Shown: positions 33,632 through 45,314, counted from the stretch's first letter. The stretch: 64,000 nucleotides of DNA from Acanthococcus lagerstroemiae (GCA_031841125.1 CM063114.1:58736955-58800954); one strand, 5' to 3'. A program made the numbers and translations. Notes: generated by a model not told the origin, from the sequence alone.

Positions 33632-34019
33632 CTGTAATCGAAAGAGAAAATAACGGCGTGAGTCCGATAGCAATGATCATTGTCAGAACAACATGACCTC
33701 GAAGGGCAGTCACTTTCCTGATTTTTAGTTCAACACTCAGTCTATCTGTCTACTGGGGTGTCAAAAATTCACCTGTATTTCGGGCTGTTTCTTAGTTGGT
33801 TCTGTCTAGGGTGCGAAGTGTCTCGTGTTTTGTCTGTCTGCAGCTGGATGTGTAAGAAAGAAGGAAAGGTGCAAATGCTCTGGAAAAATCAACTGAAAGG
33901 GGGGGGGGGCACTTGAACAAATTAAAAGAGAAGGAACGAAAATCCGACAGGAAATAATGAGAAAAAAGAAGAGAGAGAAGAAAATAATGATCGTTAAATC
34001 TGTTTCAGGATTAGTAGGA

Positions 34020-36620
34020 TTCTAACGCGATTGGAGAAGGATCTCAAAAAGACCCTTACTGAAATCTGAATTAGATCTTAAGAATAAAAAAGCGTTGTAG
34101 TCTAGAGGACAACAGATTTGGAATAGGCCTGAACTTCCTAAAGAATTTGAACTGCAGATTCGATGACACTGACCCAGACCATGTCAGGTTTCCCTTAGCA
34201 CTCTTTTTCTAATTTTGCACTCAACTTGAGCCCTAGAATCCGCCCTCTCCAGTACTACCTTAGACGTCGGGGAGGCTATTCGGGCAGTCTTAACACTCTT
34301 CTCTTCTCGAAAAACCGGCCATGTCAAAGGTCAAAATGTAGCGAGTTATAACGTGGGCTCGAACCCGGGACCTCCGGATTTCGAGACCAGCGCTCTATCC
34401 ACTCGGCCAACCAGACCCCTCAGATCCTTGGCCCTGCCTCTAGTTCTAATCTTGGGGAATCTGGTGATCGAGACGTCTCTCGTCACTAACTCCGGCACGT
34501 TTCCACCGCCCTGCTAAAAGTCTTGAACAAATCTGGGAATTCTGAGCAGTTATAACTGAGTTTCGAAGAGTTTCATTACATCTGGAAGAATCTCAAAGTT
34601 CTGAAGTTTCAAAGGATTTTGAACAAGTAGAGAGAAGCTGTAAGAGTTTACAGAAATTTTGTGTGAACCTGGTCAAGTCCGGAAGAGTCTTAAAGAGAAC
34701 AGAACAAGTCCAGTAGAGTCCTATTAGGTCTCAAATAAGTCAGAAAGTGTTTGTAAGAGTCTGAAAAAGTCTAAGAGAAGACACAGAGGGACTAACAGAA
34801 TCTAAAGTCTGTCCAAAAGAGCCAGTTAGGGTTATAAATGGCTGAACGAGTCTTTCAGAGTTTTAACCAAGTTTTCATGAGTCTTTAAGAATCTTAAATT
34901 CACCTGGAAGAATCATCAGACCTGAACGAGTCTAAGTGAGTCTTGACAAGTGCTGACGAGACTTCATCAAGTCTAGAGGAGTCTGAACTAGTCTAGATGA
35001 GTATGAGACAATTCTTAACGAGTCTACGCCAAGTTTAGAAGAATTCTGAAGAGTCTGGTCAGTCTTACACGAGGTCTGAAAAACCTCAATCAAGTCGAGA
35101 TGAATAATAGATAATCCTACTAAGGTTTGAAAGAGCTTTTAGAAGTGTTTAAGCACCTCAAATGGGTCTGGATAAGTTTCAAAAGTCCTAAGCAAGTCTA
35201 CAAGATTTGGAGAATCTTCGAAGTGACTGCATGTCTTACATAATTCTTGAAAAGCTTCATTGAGTCTCAATTGTAAGGGAATATGTGAGAGGGCTGTGTG
35301 CGGCTTGGGCTTAGCTCTTTCCAAATCCACAGACACCACCCTTCTCCCCAAAAAACTGAAAAATTATTCAAGCGAAAGAATTAGAATTGTCATAATTTTT
35401 ATACATGTTAGCCCCACATGAACTCCATCCCCCAGTCCGAGTCAGCTATTTGCGCTTATGATCTCAAGAAGCCTGAAAAAAACCAAAATAAGTCGGATAG
35501 AGCCTTCACGAGTCTTTAAATTGTTCCAAACAAGTCTTCATGAGTCTCGATAAGCGTTGAATGAGTTCTAAAAAATCTCCAATAAATCTGGAAAAGTTCA
35601 ACGCAGATTGTGATGGGTTTTGACTAATCTTGCGAAGGCCCGGAAAAATCTCAAGTAAGTAGAGAAGAGTCTCACAAGAGTTTGACGATTTTTGGGAAGA
35701 CTAGAAAGAATTTTAAGCAAACCAGAAAGAGCCTCTCAAGTCTTAAATAATTCTGAACGAGTCTTTCGTAATCCTAAACTAAATCTACATGAGCCTGAAG
35801 GAGTCTCAAACAAACCAGGGCCGAAAATAGGAGAGGCTAGGGGAGCCTAAGCCCCACGGGTTCAAAATTAGCTTCCCCAAAGTTTATTTTTTAAATTAAT
35901 CTCAATACGAAGTATTACAGAGAAAAAATTAATCTATTATTTATAGTTTTATTGTTTATTGTTGTTGTTGTTGTTTTTTTTCGGGGGGGGGGGAGGAGGG
36001 CTATGATTCTAGAATTTTTGTACAATTATTTTAGGCGCTGGGGCTTCAGCCCCCCCTCAAGTTTTCGCTCTATTTCCGCCCCTGAAGAAACCCGAAAGAG
36101 TCAAAAGATTTGGAAAAGTCTTAGCGAATCTTCAAGAAGGCTTTGACGAGTCTTACGCAATTTTAGCAGGATCCTACCCAAATCGGGAAAGGTTCCGAGA
36201 AGCCTGATAAGCCTTACACGACATGACCGGTCATGCAGAAGAGTCACAGAGAATCTTAATTTAGATAGAAGCTCAGAAGATCTCAAATGGTCTTCAATGG
36301 ATGTTTTCAAAATCCAAAACAAACCTCAGAACCTTAACGCGTCTTCAACCTGTCTAGAAGCCTTGAATAAATCTTTCAGAAAAGCTCAAGAAGTCGTCAA
36401 TAGAGATCTGTAAAAGTCCAGAAAATAAGGTAGAATAAATCTAAAACAAAGTCTCAGAAACTTCAAATAAGTCTTGAAGAGGATTGAAGAAGTTAGAGAA
36501 TTTCAAGTAAATTCTGAAGTGTCTCAGCGAGTAGTATCACAAAAGTCTGAAAGAATTTCAAGAACAGAAGAAATTCAAACGACGAGTTCTCAGTAAATGT
36601 AGGGAAATCCTACACAGTCT
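34020..36620. repeat. AGTCT-rich degenerate minisatellite
   Basis: For about 2.6 kb the words GAGTCT, AAGTCT, AAGAGTCT and GAGTCTTAA recur every 10-25 bases (for example throughout 34680-35100 and 35500-35810). The period is irregular and no two long units are identical, as expected for an old short-unit array. It is interrupted by the SINE at 34201-34418 and by G- and T-rich patches near 35850-36060. Confidence 0.65.
34201..34418 (-). mobile_element. tRNA-derived SINE, type 1, copy 1
   Basis: On the - strand it begins GTCTGGTTGGCCGAGTGG (A box TGGCCGAGTGG) and carries GGGTTCGAGCCC (B box), the two pol III promoter elements of a tRNA head. The body (GCTACATTTTGACC, then CGTCTAAGGTAGTACTGG) and the tail GAGTGCAAAATTAGAAAAAGAG match the copies at 43687 and 44000. 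It is not a working tRNA gene: the stems are imperfect and the body is attached. Confidence 0.85.
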
Positions 36621-37766
36621 CAAGCAGAGATTAGATTCACCCAGAAGGCAAAGAAGAGAATGTTCCTGTGTAAAAATCTGGCATAAGGACCTCAGGAAAT
36701 CGAGGTAAAAGAAGCACTAAAAAAGAGTTGCAAGACAAAGAAATAATATAGAGTTCTCACACACGACAGAAGGAGAGAAGGGGGAAATTTTCCACTGTGC
36801 CCTCCCACCAAGGGTACATTCCATCAAAATTTGGCACTGTCTGATTGTAAACTAGTCAATCTGTTATTAACCAACAAACTTGAATATTGAGTTCCCGAAG
36901 TTTTTCCTCTACCGAAGGAGAAAATTTAGAATTGCCAGATTCTAAATCTTGGCTCTTGGCTCCGTTGCTTTCCCCAGTGGGGAAGGGGATTATCATCCAA
37001 CAGACATGAGACCAAGTTGAGTTTGATAAATCTGAACTCGTATTGAACGATGGAAAATGAAAAATGAACGAAACTTCTCTTCTTTGAACTTTTTTTATCG
37101 TTCAGGTTCATTTGGCAATAGTGATAGCCGTTCTACACATCCACAAAAAAATGAACCTGAACTGAACACAGCATAAAGTTCGAAGTTGAACTGAACTGAT
37201 GAACTTGAAACTATTTTCATTTCCGTGAACTTCCCCATGTCTGCTGCCTAATATTTCGACTGCTTGCTCATCTACTTATTCCACTTTCTGTAAATATTCC
37301 TCACAGCTTGACTGTCTGTCCGTCTATCTCGCGTAATATTTGACTGACCGTTTCTGTAAGCCTTATTAGGTGACTGAATATGTCTAGCTGTATTTCGGAG
37401 AGGCACATCTACCACAGCAATCGTTCAGCTTTCAGGCAGACAACCCTCCCGGTGTTCCTTTCTAACACGAGGGTGGAGGCCAGGTTTCTAGAATACAAAG
37501 TCGACATTCACCAGTTGATAAAGGAAGTTCTTTTGCATGCCTCCCTCAACCTAAAACAGATCACCTACATCAAAAATACCAAAACAGGTACTGTAAGTCC
37601 ACAATACAGCAACCTCATCCTCGCACTCACTGGAACTCGACGTCCTCAATTCGGAAGTATTCTCTCGACAGAACCTTCCTAACCCTCGCACTCTCAGTCG
37701 ACCAAACCAGTCACCCATGTCGGACCATTAGAATGTCTAAGCCGTTAGTTTCCAAGATTCACTTAC

Positions 37767-38049
37767 GCAATTCTTCTTCTGTAGAATCTTCATAGAAATA
37801 TCGTCGATCTTATTCTTAGACGGCGCACTCTGCATCTGGAACTGTTGTTGCTGGTGGTGGAAGGCGTTGACTGCCGCCGACGAAGAATGAGAACTTTGAG
37901 CATTGAACTGGTTATGCCGACTCTTGCTGGGCATGGAGAAATCTTGCACCTCGTCCATCAGCGAAGACGAGTCGTTGCCGACGCTGCCTTTCGATCCGGC
38001 ACTCAAATCGATACCGCAACTCCTGCTTTCCGAAGTCGACTTCGACACG
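37767..38049 (-). CDS. kis: Kismet/CHD7-like, Ser- and Gln-rich exon
   Basis: This 283-base exon starts after CTGCAG with one base completing a glycine codon, and ends at KILQKKNC before GTAAGT. It encodes VSKSTSESRSCGIDLSAG, DSSSLMDEVQDFSMPSK and HHQQQQFQMQ. Both phases fit the neighbouring exons. There is no recognised domain. It belongs to the linker between the SANT region and BRK. Confidence 0.86.
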
Positions 38050-38126
38050 CTGCAGAACCAGAAAAGCACAGTCAGTAAATCGATACGGGACAGGACGCAC
38101 TCGCCTATGTCTCGAATTCGACTTAC

Positions 38127-38306
38127 CCAGCGGACAGATCGATAGGAGCGTTCGCGGAGACCGTCGCCGAACTGAGCGTAGACTTCATCGAATGGAATTT
38201 CACATCAAAAGGCATGTTCACGATCGGCGGTGGCCGTATACTCGCCTGCGAGTGCTGGTGGGCCGGAGGCGGTTGCAGTAATGAAGTCTGAATCGGGGTT
38301 GATCGC
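38127..38306 (-). CDS. kis: Kismet/CHD7-like, Pro/His/Gln linker exon
   Basis: This 180-base exon (1 + 177 + 2) lies between TTTTGTAG and GTAAGT. It encodes RSTPIQTSLLQPPPAHQH, then RPPPIVNMPFDVKFHSMK and NAPIDLSAG. It joins in frame on both sides. The neighbouring exon repeats the word IDLSAG, so a short internal duplication across the junction is possible. Confidence 0.85.
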
Positions 38307-38393
38307 CTACAAAACACACACAAAAATCAATACGGAGGTTCACGAGTCTCATACTGAGGCTGGTCATGTACTACTGAGTTCGAGTAATCTTAC

Positions 38394-38502
38394 CTCGAGT
38401 CCTCCGACAGTGACTCGTCCGTAGGCTCCCACGACGGCAGCGGAGACTGTTTGGCGCTGTGAGCAGCCTGAATATTGCTATTCAGTAGGGCGTGTAATTT
38501 AG
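38394..38502 (-). CDS. kis: Kismet/CHD7-like, small linker exon
   Basis: This exon of 109 bases (2 + 105 + 2) follows TTCGCAG and precedes GTAAGA. It encodes KLHALLNSNIQAAHSAKQ and PLPSWEPTDESLSEDSR. It was found by splice phase. It resembles the LPPLLELLQSLG-type leucine-rich stretch before BRK in CHD7 only weakly. Confidence 0.8.
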
Positions 38503-38914
38503 CTGCGAACACAACAAATATTTAAATTAGGTTGGAGAGGTTGGTGTACTGAAACCTGTTTCTTTTTGCAGGAAGGGAAAGCTTTGTTCGGCACTGAAGA
38601 AAAGATGGTCAGTTTCAGAAATAGTTTGGTAACCGATGAATTTCTTCCCAGATTTTCTAGTAATTAGATAGCACTAAGCAAGAGCTCAGAAAATCGGAAC
38701 CATGCTTACCACAACAATCACAACAGAAGGACCTAGGTTAGGAGACTTTCGACAGCAGACACGATCAAGAGATCAAGATGATCGACCTTAAAAACGTATT
38801 CGTTGCTTTTCGCGCAGGTCGCAGGAATCACTCGAGTTCAGCCATACAACTAAATTTTCGTGAATCTGACCTCCCTTTCCTTCGATCAGCTGTAATTTCA
38901 AGTCTTCTCCTTAC
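38503..38914 (-). other. Kismet intron, nothing recognised
   Basis: This is a unique-looking intron of 412 bases without repeats or a recognised frame. Confidence 0.6.
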
Positions 38915-39311
38915 CTCTTTCGGTTTCCACGTCAATGGCGATATGACGTTTGCGTTTCAAGCCAGGCTGTACCGTCGGCGTGATGGACAGAGATGAGCTG
39001 GTGTTGAAGATCGACGGATTCAGCGTGACCGCGGAGCTGGCCCCCCTGATGCCGCCGCCGCTGCCGAGGCCACCACCGCCGCCAGCAACGCCGGAATGGT
39101 CTGTGGTGATGGTTATCATTTCGGAGCCGTCTGGTAACGAACACGGCGTCGAAGAGTCGCGTTTCGGCGTGCTCGAGTCCCGGTCGATGTCGACGCTGCT
39201 ACTGCCGCCGCCGCTCGGAACGGTGTACGCCGAGAAGGTGCGGCTGACCGGCCACTCGCCCGTCTCCACGCACTCGATAATGTGTTGCAAGCGTATCAAG
39301 ATGGCGTGCTC
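38915..39311 (-). CDS. kis: Kismet/CHD7-like, conserved WP motif and basic exon
   Basis: Between TTCTAG and GTAAGG, this 397-base exon starts EHAILIRLQHIIECVETGEWP. With WPK from the preceding exon this gives WPK...RLxxI......G.WP, which corresponds to WPKDRVLINRIDNI and GKWPSS in CHD7. It continues with a Ser/Thr stretch, a glycine run and PGLKRKRHIAIDVETER, a probable nuclear localisation signal. Confidence 0.91.
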
Positions 39312-40224
39312 CTAGAATAAAACAGAACAGGAATGAACGTGAGAGAAGACAAAAGTACAAGATACGATAGTTAGCCCAGGGTTCCTTTCGATTCACGGGT
39401 GTTCCAGTGTTACGGTGACGAAAGGGGCATTCGGCGGTGTTCGAAAAACGATTTCACTGATTCTGTTAGAAGATCTTAATGACGGTGATCGTCTTCTGGT
39501 TTTCATTTTCAAGAGGAAGGGGAACTGCTGCAATGGGGAGGGGTTAACATTCCACTGAATGACCTTTTCTGTTTCAAGAAATGAAAAATTACGCTCCAGC
39601 ATACGAATTACTTTACAAAATAGGAGCTCCTGGGATTCCATGGCCTCTTCCCTTTCGATAGGGTTATATCGAACTTATTCGGAGCTTCTATTGCATACCC
39701 GAAGAAAGATCGAAAGAGAATTTGAGAACTATTTGACCAAAGGGAAGTGGAATATTGATTTTTAAAGAGAGGAGTCATCGAAGAGATCGCTGGATCTTCA
39801 TCATACATAAAGATGTAGAAGGAACACAAGAGCAATCATATACCCAGAAATCTTGGCTCTCTACAACGATCTCCAAATGGTGATGCCGGGGGAGGCGAGA
39901 TTGGAAGCGAGAGAATGATCTTGAATCTCGATTCCAGATACATTTTTCTTCGGGGAAACGGAGATTTATGTCATCTGATTTCTTTTGTTGAAATTGCTGG
40001 GAGATTACGCCTCCTATCCCCTTTCAAGGGAGTGGAGGTACAACAGACGCATCTTCCTCCAATAGAGAGAATAATTCTTCAAGACTCGTGGATTTGTGGG
40101 CTACATTCGAGGACCAAACCTATACACGAAAGGAGGGAGAGGCGCGGGCTAAACACTCAAGTTCTAGGAAGTTCACCGCCCGGTCAAAATCAACAGCGCG
40201 AATTAAGAAACACATCCTGCTTAC
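39312..40224 (-). other. Kismet intron, nothing recognised
   Basis: The intron is 913 bases. It contains short chance frames (39393-39641, 39608-39835) and no recognised repeat or RNA gene. Confidence 0.6.
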
Positions 40225-40812
40225 CTTTGGCCACTTGATCGGATGTTGGTAACTTTGAGCGATCAGCTGGGCGAAGGTCTTCTCCAGCTGCAGGGCTTTA
40301 CTCTGTTTGTCGGACACGAATCCGGCGCCACTCGAGTCTAGATCGGTTCCCTTGTGCATCACCTCCAGCTCAGGGAACATGGCCTTCAGTTTGTCAACGC
40401 TCTCCATCGCCGAGTTGGAGGCGCCGAGCATTTCCTTCTTGACGGCGGTCGACGCCGCGTCCGCCAACAACTTCTCGGGTTTCTTCTCATCCGCAGCCGT
40501 CGGCTCGGCTTTGGCTTCGGGTTCCACCGGCTCAGCCGAGGTCGCCGATTCGATAGCCGTTTTCTCGTCGGCAAGTTCGGCGGCGGCCTTCGCCGTCTCG
40601 GCATCGACCGCTCCTCCTTCCTCCTCTTTCATATCGTCCGCCGGTTTGGCGGACTTGCCATCATCGGTTTCGTCTTCAGGCGGTTCCGCGACGTCGACGT
40701 CCATCTTCTCTTCCGGCGATTTCGGAGCGTCCGTTGCCTCGGGCTCGTCCACCTCCATGGATTGCTGGTCGTCGATTTCGAGTTCCTTCGGCTCGGGTTT
40801 CTCATCTTTGAC
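40225..40812 (-). CDS. kis: Kismet/CHD7-like, acidic linker exon
   Basis: This 588-base phase-0 exon follows AAACAG and precedes GTAAGC. It is strongly acidic at first (VKDEKPEPKELEIDDQQSM, then many EEK/DDE/EPE words). It then carries DKLKAMFPELEVMHKG and ends LIAQSYQHPIKWPK, which leads into the conserved motif of the next exon. The composition suggests a disordered region. VKDEKPEP resembles a SUMO consensus (psi-K-x-E); that is inference only. Confidence 0.9.
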
Positions 40813-41460
40813 CTGTTTGGAGAATGAGTCACACAAATTAGATAATTGATACTGATTACGTTATTTCACTTTAGCTACTCAAATTTGTATAGCTAAATGA
40901 ACCCTGAACTAACTGTGGCAAGGTTTAGGTCTTCTATCCCGGCCATTCCCAATACGAAGACACGAGAATTTTGGGTCATGACAGAATTAGGAAATAATTA
41001 AGGCCGGAGCTGGAGACTCCCAGTCTCATGGAAGACAGGAACGCACCAAAGAGTTCTCCCGGGGCGAGGGGGTAAACATTGAGAAAGACCCCCAACTGAC
41101 TCAACTCAGAATTCCCAAGTATCAAAGAGCAAAAGAAGAAAAACCTTTTGACTTGTTGAGTTTTTCCAACTTCTCAACTAGCCTGACTGAAATGGTAAAT
41201 TTTGAAAAATTCTTACGGGGGGGGGGGGGAGTATACCCCTGTCCCCTATCGGTACGTCCCTGATGGAAAGTACGTGTATCTTGTTAGTTATGAGGGGGAA
41301 GGTGTGGTTAGACAGGAACGTTACTAGCCACACCCTACAGAAAATTTTAAAGCCAAACAACAAAAGGGTGAGTCCACCTCCCGGCAAGCTACCACGATCC
41401 CAGCAAGGGGGTCAATCTTTATGTTTCAAACACCCGACACTATTTAGTAGCACTACATAC
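40813..41460 (-). other. Kismet intron, nothing recognised
   Basis: The 648-base intron contains an 11-12 base G run near 41217. No element was recognised. Confidence 0.6.
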
Positions 41461-41965
41461 CGGAGTCAGGCTTTCCAACTCTGCGCCTGCAGCGTCTATT
41501 TCATCCGCGTCTTCCGTCTTCTTATCATCAGTCTTATCTTTTGGTTCGGTTTTTGTGTCAGCGTCTTCGGACTTGTCGGCCGGCGGGGAGACGGACCGGT
41601 GAGGCTTCTCCGTTTCTAAGGCAGCAGACGAGGTCGAGGTGGCGGTCGCCGATGAATCGTCGGGCTCGGTCTTCACGAACGATATGTCGACGGACACCGC
41701 CTCCTCGGACACGGGTTCGCGCTTCACCGGGCCGACCTTCTCGATCTGTAGCGTGCCTTCGCCTTTCTCCAACTTCACCACGATTTGATTCTGGTCAACG
41801 CGAACGATGTCGTTGTCCGACTTCTCCGGCTTCAAGGGGTTCGACATGAAGTCGGACTTGAGGACGCTGCCGCTGACCGCCGACATCACATTCTTGTTCA
41901 CAATCTCCCGGAACGACAGCTCCGGATCGTTGAGAATGTAGAAATCGGTTCGTCCGAGACCGTGT
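41461..41965 (-). CDS. kis: Kismet/CHD7-like, HG-DFYILNDPELSF exon and acidic tail
   Basis: This 505-base exon starts after TTTACAG and ends before GTATGT. It begins HGLGRTDFYILNDPELSF, the partner of the [14 protein letters not shown] motif on the previous exon; the same pair occurs in CHD7/8 as HGVSRTDYHILNDPELSF. The rest has several (V/I)K(x)EP-type words (VGPVKREPVS, SFVKTEPDD), each matching a SUMOylation consensus, and then a Lys/Asp/Glu-rich segment ending LESLTP. Confidence 0.94.
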
Positions 41966-42180
41966 CTGTAAAGCAGAAACAATGTTCGAGTAAAAACACT
42001 GGGCAGATATTTAAAACAAAACGTATGTTTATAGGTAAATGGGATGAATACTGTCACTAGAATTTCTCGATCACTCGTGTATTTGTAATGGAACCTTGGC
42101 GGGCATACGAAATCTCACGGGCTAGTAGAGCCGACACATTTTCGTGATATCATTATTGGAACACGAAGGATGACACTTAC

Positions 42181-42388
42181 TTAGCAACGCCAATGAGTAG
42201 ATCCTTGTCGTGTTTCCCAGGGATCCACCAGTCGGGTACATCGGCAGATACTTGACACAGTTTCAGACGTTCGTCCAGCAAGGGATGAGGTAGAATTACT
42301 TCGCGTATTTTGCTCAACAAGTTTATCCGTTCCAGGGCTCGTCTAGCCTTCTCTTCGTTAATCATCTCGACCGGGAAGTCTGCGGCTT
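42181..42388 (-). CDS. kis: Kismet/CHD7-like, [14 protein letters not shown] exon
   Basis: This 208-base exon (2 + 204 + 2) lies between TTTCAG and GTAAGT. It encodes [19 protein letters not shown], then [12 protein letters not shown] and [19 protein letters not shown]. The motif order matches CHD7/8/9 (RxLxRIxLLxxLRE, HPLLxxRL, WWxxGxHDxDLLxG). This block lies just after the SANT-like domain in the family. Confidence 0.95.
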
Positions 42389-43686
42389 CTGAAATTCAAA
42401 AAAAGGCGGTTACGTGAAACCAGGGTCCAAGGGAGTACAAGAGGACAGGCAAGAGTTGCTCTTGTCACGCGAGCATCCAATAAAACAGAGATATATGAAA
42501 GGGGCAGCCGCAGCAAGTAATTCTAATGGATCAAAGGAGCAAGAATATGGGAGTCAGACTCGAGGGCACATTATCTTGTCTTTATTTCTACGATTTCTAT
42601 TCGGTGGCTATTTTCGACAAATTTTAGAAACCAATCGACTACTAACAAGCGATTTACAAATGGTAGAGTGGGAGTTAAACTTGTGAGCAGTTACCATTAA
42701 CACCTAGGCGTGTGGAGCATGGGCGCCCTCTCCTTCCAGAAGTTTCAAACCATTCTGAGCTGGTTCACAGGGTCGTCAGGTGGAAGACCATAAAATGTGT
42801 AACATATTTTATTCCCCATTTGTAGGATTCAAGATTACTCCAACAAATGAGATTACAATTCTGAAAACTGAAGGATTCGGGTTTCCACCCTTCCTGCCCC
42901 CAACGAGTTCTTCCATCTTGACGGAGGGTAATGGTCTTGGTAAAGTCGATCGTTCGGTTTCAGTTTCAGATAACAAAATCAACGTTTTCCAAGATTTCTC
43001 CCCCTCCCCAATGAAGTCAAAATAAATTCTAGAAATCAATTCAGCAGGAAAAACTGAGATGAAAAACATCTGTTCCTCCTATTTTAGTTTTATCTTGTTC
43101 AAAAAAATTATACCCCCTCTCTCACACTTGTAGAAACATTTGGCTTGAGATCGCCCTTCAACAAAACACTTACAGAAGCGAGAATTTGTTTTCATTTTTG
43201 CCTTTTCATCTCTAACATTACAAAACTGACATTTTGCAAATCCCTCCCCTCTCCACTACAACTGAATACAAATCCTCGAACTCATTTAACTGGAAAAATA
43301 GAAAACAATTCTTTTTCTTATTACATTATTTACGAAGAAAAATTATGACCCTCCCACTCCCTCCCAACAAAACAATACATTTCATTCTATCAAGAAGTAT
43401 GAGACCAAATTTCAGGTGTGCAAATTGAAGAAATGCAAAAGTGTGTCTTGCTGGTTCGTCTCTGAATTTTTCAGTCAATTCACGTTTTACAGCCCTCCAT
43501 TGGAAAATAAAATAAAAAATAGATCAATCATTGAAACTGAATTAGTTCGAAAAACTGAGGTGAATGAAATTATATTCTTCCTTTCTTCGACATTTTTCTT
43601 TACTAAAAAAAAATCTGTCACCTCTTCACCCCGCCGAAAAAAGATATTGAACGGCATAAGACTGCTCTTAGGCAGGAAACTGAGGG

Positions 43687-43898
43687 GTCCGGTTGGCCGA
43701 GTGGACAGCGCGCTGGTTTCGGAATCCGGAGGTCTCGGGTTCGAGCTCACGTAGCAACTCGCTACATTTCGACCTAGGCTGGTTTTTCAGGCAGAAGAGA
43801 GGAGGGCTAAGGGGCTAAGACAGCCCTAACAGCCTCCGTGACGTCTCTGAGGTAATGCTTGAAAGGGCGGATTCCAGGGCTCGGGTTGAGAGCAAAAT
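43687..43898 (+). mobile_element. tRNA-derived SINE, type 1, copy 2
   Basis: This starts GTCCGGTTGGCCGAGTGG, with a GGGTTCGAGCTC B box, then AGCAACTCGCTACATTTCGACC and GCCTCCGTGACGTCTCTGA. It ends GGGTTGAGAGCAAAAT directly against the MITE at 43899. Confidence 0.85.
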
Positions 43899-43999
43899 CA
43901 GGGTGGCCACTTTTCTTCAATTATGAATTTCCCTGACCTGTCCCTGATTTTTCCAGATCTACTCCTCATTTTTTCTCAACAAGTAAACCTACTGGTTGG

Positions 44000-44220
44000 C
44001 GTCTGGTTGGCCGAGTGGATAGCGCGCTGATTTCAGAATCCGGAGGTCCCGGGTTCGAGCCCACGTAGCAACTCGTTACATTTCGACCTAGGCCGGGTTT
44101 TCGGCAAGATGTGAAGAGGGCTAAGACAGACCTATTAGCCTCCGTGACGTCTCTGACGTAAAGCTTGAAAGAACGGATTTCAGGGCTCGGGTTGAGAACA
44201 AAAATTAGAAAAGAGAGAAG
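44000..44220 (+). mobile_element. tRNA-derived SINE, type 1, copy 3, with 12-bp TSD
   Basis: This is a full copy from CGTCTGGTTGGCCGAGTGG to AAAATTAGAAAAGAGAGAAG. CCTACTGGTTGG occurs on both sides (43988-43999 and 44221-44232) and only once at the matching place in the MITE copy at 45315-45632 (near 45393). This shows insertion by target-primed retrotransposition. Confidence 0.93.
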
Positions 44221-44353
44221 CCTACTGGTTGGAAATTCATTCGCAAGTGATGTCACTCAATTTATTTTTCCCTTCAATTTCTAGTACCGTAATTTTCTGC
44301 CAATAGGCAGTCAACAAAAATCTTATAGGTAGAACTAAACATAGGTACCAAAC

Positions 44354-44510
44354 ATGGTCAGCTTAATCCGGCTACGACTCTCTCCGCTTTCTGCGCTGTC
44401 CTCTTCGCGTGTTCTCTGAACGACAGCTTCCCGTCGAACCACAGCCCGAGGTACTTCAGGGCTGTATAGAGCGCAATTTCCGCTCCCTTTAGGCGAAAGG
44501 AAGGAGGGTT
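44354..44510 (-). mobile_element. Non-LTR retrotransposon reverse-transcriptase fragment
   Basis: On the - strand it reads PSFRLKGAEIALYTALKYLG, then LWFDGKLSFREHAKRTAQKA and ERVVAGLS before a stop. The KYLGxxxDxxLxFxxH motif is the region just after the palm of non-LTR reverse transcriptases. The fragment is 157 bases and is flanked by GTACCAAAC and GTACCAACC (44345-44353, 44511-44519). The uninterrupted MITE at 45315 has a single GTACCAACC. Confidence 0.85.
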
Positions 44511-45314
44511 GTACCAACCGCCATGATACTTCTAAGTCACGCAATTTTTCATTTTTGAAATTTCCCAACTTTTCCATGACTTTTTCATGACATTTCTCTG
44601 ACTGAAAGCATTCCATGACTTTCCCTGATTTCCAGTTTTTCCAGGAAAGTGGCCACCCTGTAATAATAAGGGCGGGGGGAAGAACGAATTTGTTGGCCGA
44701 CTACTCCAAAACTATCCGGTACGTATTGAGCATTAAACACAGAAATTCAACACTGCCAACTCCAAAGTAGCAAGAAAAAATTCTCGATTTTTTCGGAGTT
44801 ACCGACTAAAAAAGTTGATTTGATTTCATCGAGTTGTGACAGAGGTGAATGATTCAGGACACCAACCACCGGAATCCCCACTGAAGCGGCAGGATTATAC
44901 AACAAATACTGACAAGGAGTAGTTAAATACGGCTGAATGAAAAGGGGGAAGCCCAGTGGCGCCTCGGGTTCAGCAAGTGATCCTCCCGTCCCAGGGAGGA
45001 TCACTGGTGACAGAACCTGGAACCTGATATTGGACTCGAATTACTCCAACCACCAATTCATGGAAACGACAGGAAACTGGAGGTGGAAGTCTTCTGAAAC
45101 TGTCTTACCCACGGAGGCGATCTCCACTGCTTGGAACGAATCTTGGGTGTGCAGGCCAAAGTGCGGACATGGAGAAGGAAGGCGGAGGCTACCAGGGAAC
45201 AGTCGTGGAACCGAAGGCGACCAACGACACCCAGACAGACCCAAGCTGACTGAAGAGTGAAGATAGGCAGACTGCTTTAGTTCTAAAAATGTATTTATAT
45301 TCGCATTATTCGCA

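Larger units (their letters stand above)
33632..37766 (-). other. Kismet intron (4.1 kb)
   Basis: This intron is occupied mainly by the AGTCT-rich degenerate repeat (34020-36620) and one SINE. From 36620 to 37766 I see AT-rich DNA with no recognised element. The frames here (35139-35351, 36101-36322, 37380-37682) have no family resemblance. Confidence 0.8.
43899..44660. mobile_element. CAGGGTGGCCAC MITE carrying two later insertions
   Basis: The ends are CAGGGTGGCCACTTTTCTTC and CCAGGAAAGTGGCCACCCTG, inverted repeats of each other. Taking out the SINE (44000-44220) and the RT fragment (44354-44510) leaves sequence that aligns end to end with the uninterrupted copy at 45315-45632. The element is non-coding and non-autonomous; the CAGGGT ends suggest hAT-like ancestry, but no clean 8-bp duplication was found. 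Confidence 0.82.

Noticed and set aside
34370..34418. tRNA gene
   Set aside because: The A and B boxes belong to a SINE head; the same body and tail follow in three copies, and the cloverleaf is imperfect.
44937..45260. 107-residue frame on + in a GC-richer patch
   Set aside because: No domain and no splice sites consistent with a gene; it lies within a Kismet intron.
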